DNA of 13,634 bases, taken from NCBI GenBank assembly GCA_946614075.1, contig CAMOGO010000009.1, forward strand, positions 1-13,634. Reading direction: 5' to 3'. Position numbers and translations under genes: made by a program. This DNA comes from an uncultured Lachnospiraceae bacterium. Lineage in GTDB: Bacteria; Bacillota_A; Clostridia; Lachnospirales; Lachnospiraceae. Positions 12,207-13,634 of the stretch are shown here, in pieces. Position 1 is the stretch's first letter. Every line of letters begins with the position of its first letter. The notes beneath the pieces were generated by a model. That model worked only from the letters and a program-made list of their open reading frames with translations, was not told the origin of the DNA and ran no database searches.

Positions 12207-13634
12207 ATGAAACAGCAAGTGTTTAATCCGTATCTTCCCTCCTGGGAATACGTCCCGGACGGAGAGCCGCATGTGTTCGGAGACCGTGTCTACGTCTATG
12301 GCTCCCACGACGCCTTCGGCGCACCGATCTTCTGTGTCAATGATTATGTATGCTGGTCCGCCCCGGTGGATGATCTTTCCGACTGGCGCTACGAAGGCGT
12401 CATCTACCGGAAAAAGCAGGACCCGGGCAACCCTCTGGGAATCCGCAGCCTCTACGCACCTGACGTGACCCAGGGCCCGGACGGCCGGTACTACCTCTAC
12501 TACGCCTTTGATTTTCTCGGGGAAATCAGCGTCGCCGGGTGCGACACTCCGGCAGGCCAGTACCAGTTCTACGGCCGTGTCCACCACAAAGACGGCAAGG
12601 TCTGGGGGCGTAAGAGCGGCGAGCAGTTCCCCTTCGATCCCGGTGTGCTCACCGATGACGACGGCCGCGTATGGCTTTACAGCGGCTTCGCCACGAAGGT
12701 TCCCTTTGTCGCGTCACGCTTCCACAATCTGAAAAACGACGGCGGCGTGGTCATGGAGCTCGAGCCGGATATGATCACGATCAAGCAGGAGCCGAAGCTC
12801 CTCTTCCCCATACAAGGTAAGGAAGGGGCCTTCCCCCACGCCTTTTTCGAGGCAAGCTCGATCCGCAAGGTCGACGGGAAATACTGCTTCGTCTACTCCA
12901 GCCAGTACAACCACGACCTCTGCTACGCCATGTCCGACTACCCCGACCGTGACTTCACCTACGGAGGCGTGCTCATCGACCTCGGCGACCTCTACCTCGA
13001 CGGCAACACCGACGAGAGCCACGCGAATAATTACCTCGGCAACACCCATGGCGGCATGCTGAACATCGGCGACGACTGGTACATCTTCTACCATCGGCAG
13101 ACCGACCGCTCAAGCTACGCCCGCCAGGCCTGCGCGGAAAAACTGGAACGGACGCCGGACGGCGGTTTCAAACAGGCCATGCTCACCAGCTGCGGCCTGA
13201 ACGGCGGCCCCTTACAGGGACGCGGCGAGTACGAAGCACGGATCGCCTGCAACCTCTGGGCCAAAGGCCATGAGACCGGCCGTGTGGACGGCAGCAATCC
13301 GAAAAAAAGACTGGCCGCCCATCCCTATTTCACCCAGACCGGAAAGGACCGGGAAAAGGACGGCGACCAGTACATCGCCAACATGCGCGACGGCGCCACC
13401 GCCGGCTTCAAGTTCTTTGCATTTGACGGCACGGAGTCGAAGATCAGCGCGAAGGTTCGCGGAGCAGCAAATGGCGAGCTCCTCGTGTCAGACACCCCGG
13501 ATTTTGAAAAAATCCTGGCCCGCATACCAGTACAGGCAGGAGGCTCAGCCGGAAACGGGGCTGGCAACGCAGCCGGCAAGGCAGGTGGCACGGGTGGAAA
13601 TGCAGCCGGGGCCGCCTATCTCACACCGGAATGC
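12207..13634 (+). CDS. Glycoside hydrolase family 43 protein (3' end beyond window)
   Basis: An open frame of 476 codons that runs off the right edge; no stop is seen. It is probably a cytoplasmic beta-xylosidase or alpha-arabinofuranosidase, as no signal peptide is present. The N-terminus starts directly with the family pattern FNPYLPSWEYVPDGEPHVFG, followed by RVYVYGSHD. Likely catalytic residues of the five-bladed propeller are D18 (base), D86 in YAPDV (pKa modulator) and E216 in FFEASSI (acid); H281 in NTHGG fits the central conserved His. From about residue 335 a second, CBM6-like beta domain begins (FKFFAFDGTESKISAKVRG). It is interrupted at 445-470 by a Gly/Ala/Asn-rich stretch. The ATG is supported by GGAG 9 nt upstream. 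Partner of the divergent secreted GH3: oligosaccharides trimmed outside could be finished inside. Substrate is not decided by sequence. Confidence 0.88.
   Translation, partial: MKQQVFNPYLPSWEYVPDGEPHVFGDRVYVYGSHDAFGAPIFCVNDYVCWSAPVDDLSDWRYEGVIYRKKQDPGNPLGIRSLYAPDVTQGPDGRYYLYYAFDFLGEISVAGCDTPAGQYQFYGRVHHKDGKVWGRKSGEQFPFDPGVLTDDDGRVWLYSGFATKVPFVASRFHNLKNDGGVVMELEPDMITIKQEPKLLFPIQGKEGAFPHAFFEASSIRKVDGKYCFVYSSQYNHDLCYAMSDYPDRDFTYGGVLIDLGDLYLDGNTDESHANNYLGNTHGGMLNIGDDWYIFYHRQTDRSSYARQACAEKLERTPDGGFKQAMLTSCGLNGGPLQGRGEYEARIACNLWAKGHETGRVDGSNPKKRLAAHPYFTQTGKDREKDGDQYIANMRDGATAGFKFFAFDGTESKISAKVRGAANGELLVSDTPDFEKILARIPVQAGGSAGNGAGNAAGKAGGTGGNAAGAAYLTPEC

Overview
The window looks like chromosomal DNA from a Gram-positive anaerobe of the Clostridia, most likely Lachnospiraceae. 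This is inferred from strong GGAGG-type ribosome binding sites, moderately GC-rich coding DNA, TTGACA/TATAAT-type promoters, and the mix of a Clostridia-style M20 amidohydrolase, a Tat-exported flavoprotein reductase, a LysR regulator and plant-polysaccharide glycosidases. No rRNA, tRNA, CRISPR array, prophage or intact transposase is visible.

Left part (1-2483): a cytosolic 5'(3')-deoxyribonucleotidase of the HAD fold (minus); an aldo/keto reductase pseudogene (minus) that keeps its two ends but has lost about 200 internal codons; and an M20 aminoacyl amidohydrolase (plus) with an extended -10 promoter. Copies of a GGGGACGG-core palindromic repeat sit exactly at the 3' ends of genes here, including a 69-bp near-perfect palindrome at 2385-2453.

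Middle part (2484-8884): a redox block. A LysR regulator, a cytoplasmic molybdopterin oxidoreductase and a secreted WG-repeat protein follow each other on the minus strand with short gaps. Divergent from the LysR gene is a Tat-exported FAD flavoprotein of the fumarate-reductase type. The intergenic region carries a textbook T-N11-A LysR box, an adjacent 10-bp palindrome and a foldable leader. The natural reading is that LysR senses a substrate and controls an extracytoplasmic flavin reductase, with the Mo enzyme as a possible second step. The substrate cannot be read from the sequence.

Right part (8885-13634): a strong terminator, a second GC-rich palindromic repeat, then a large secreted GH3 glycosidase (minus) with five NPYANPYA motifs behind its signal peptide and a single EF-hand loop. 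Divergent from it, across a 410-bp regulatory region, is a cytoplasmic GH43 glycosidase (plus) that runs off the right edge. Its leader contains three tandem 37-bp hairpin repeats, and its promoter overlaps an 18-bp dyad. The pair suggests breakdown of hemicellulose-type oligosaccharides, partly outside and partly inside the cell.

Most novel candidates: the LysR / Tat-flavoprotein / Mo-enzyme module, the NPYA-repeat linker, the tandem hairpin leader, and the habit of the GGGGACGG repeat of abutting stop codons.
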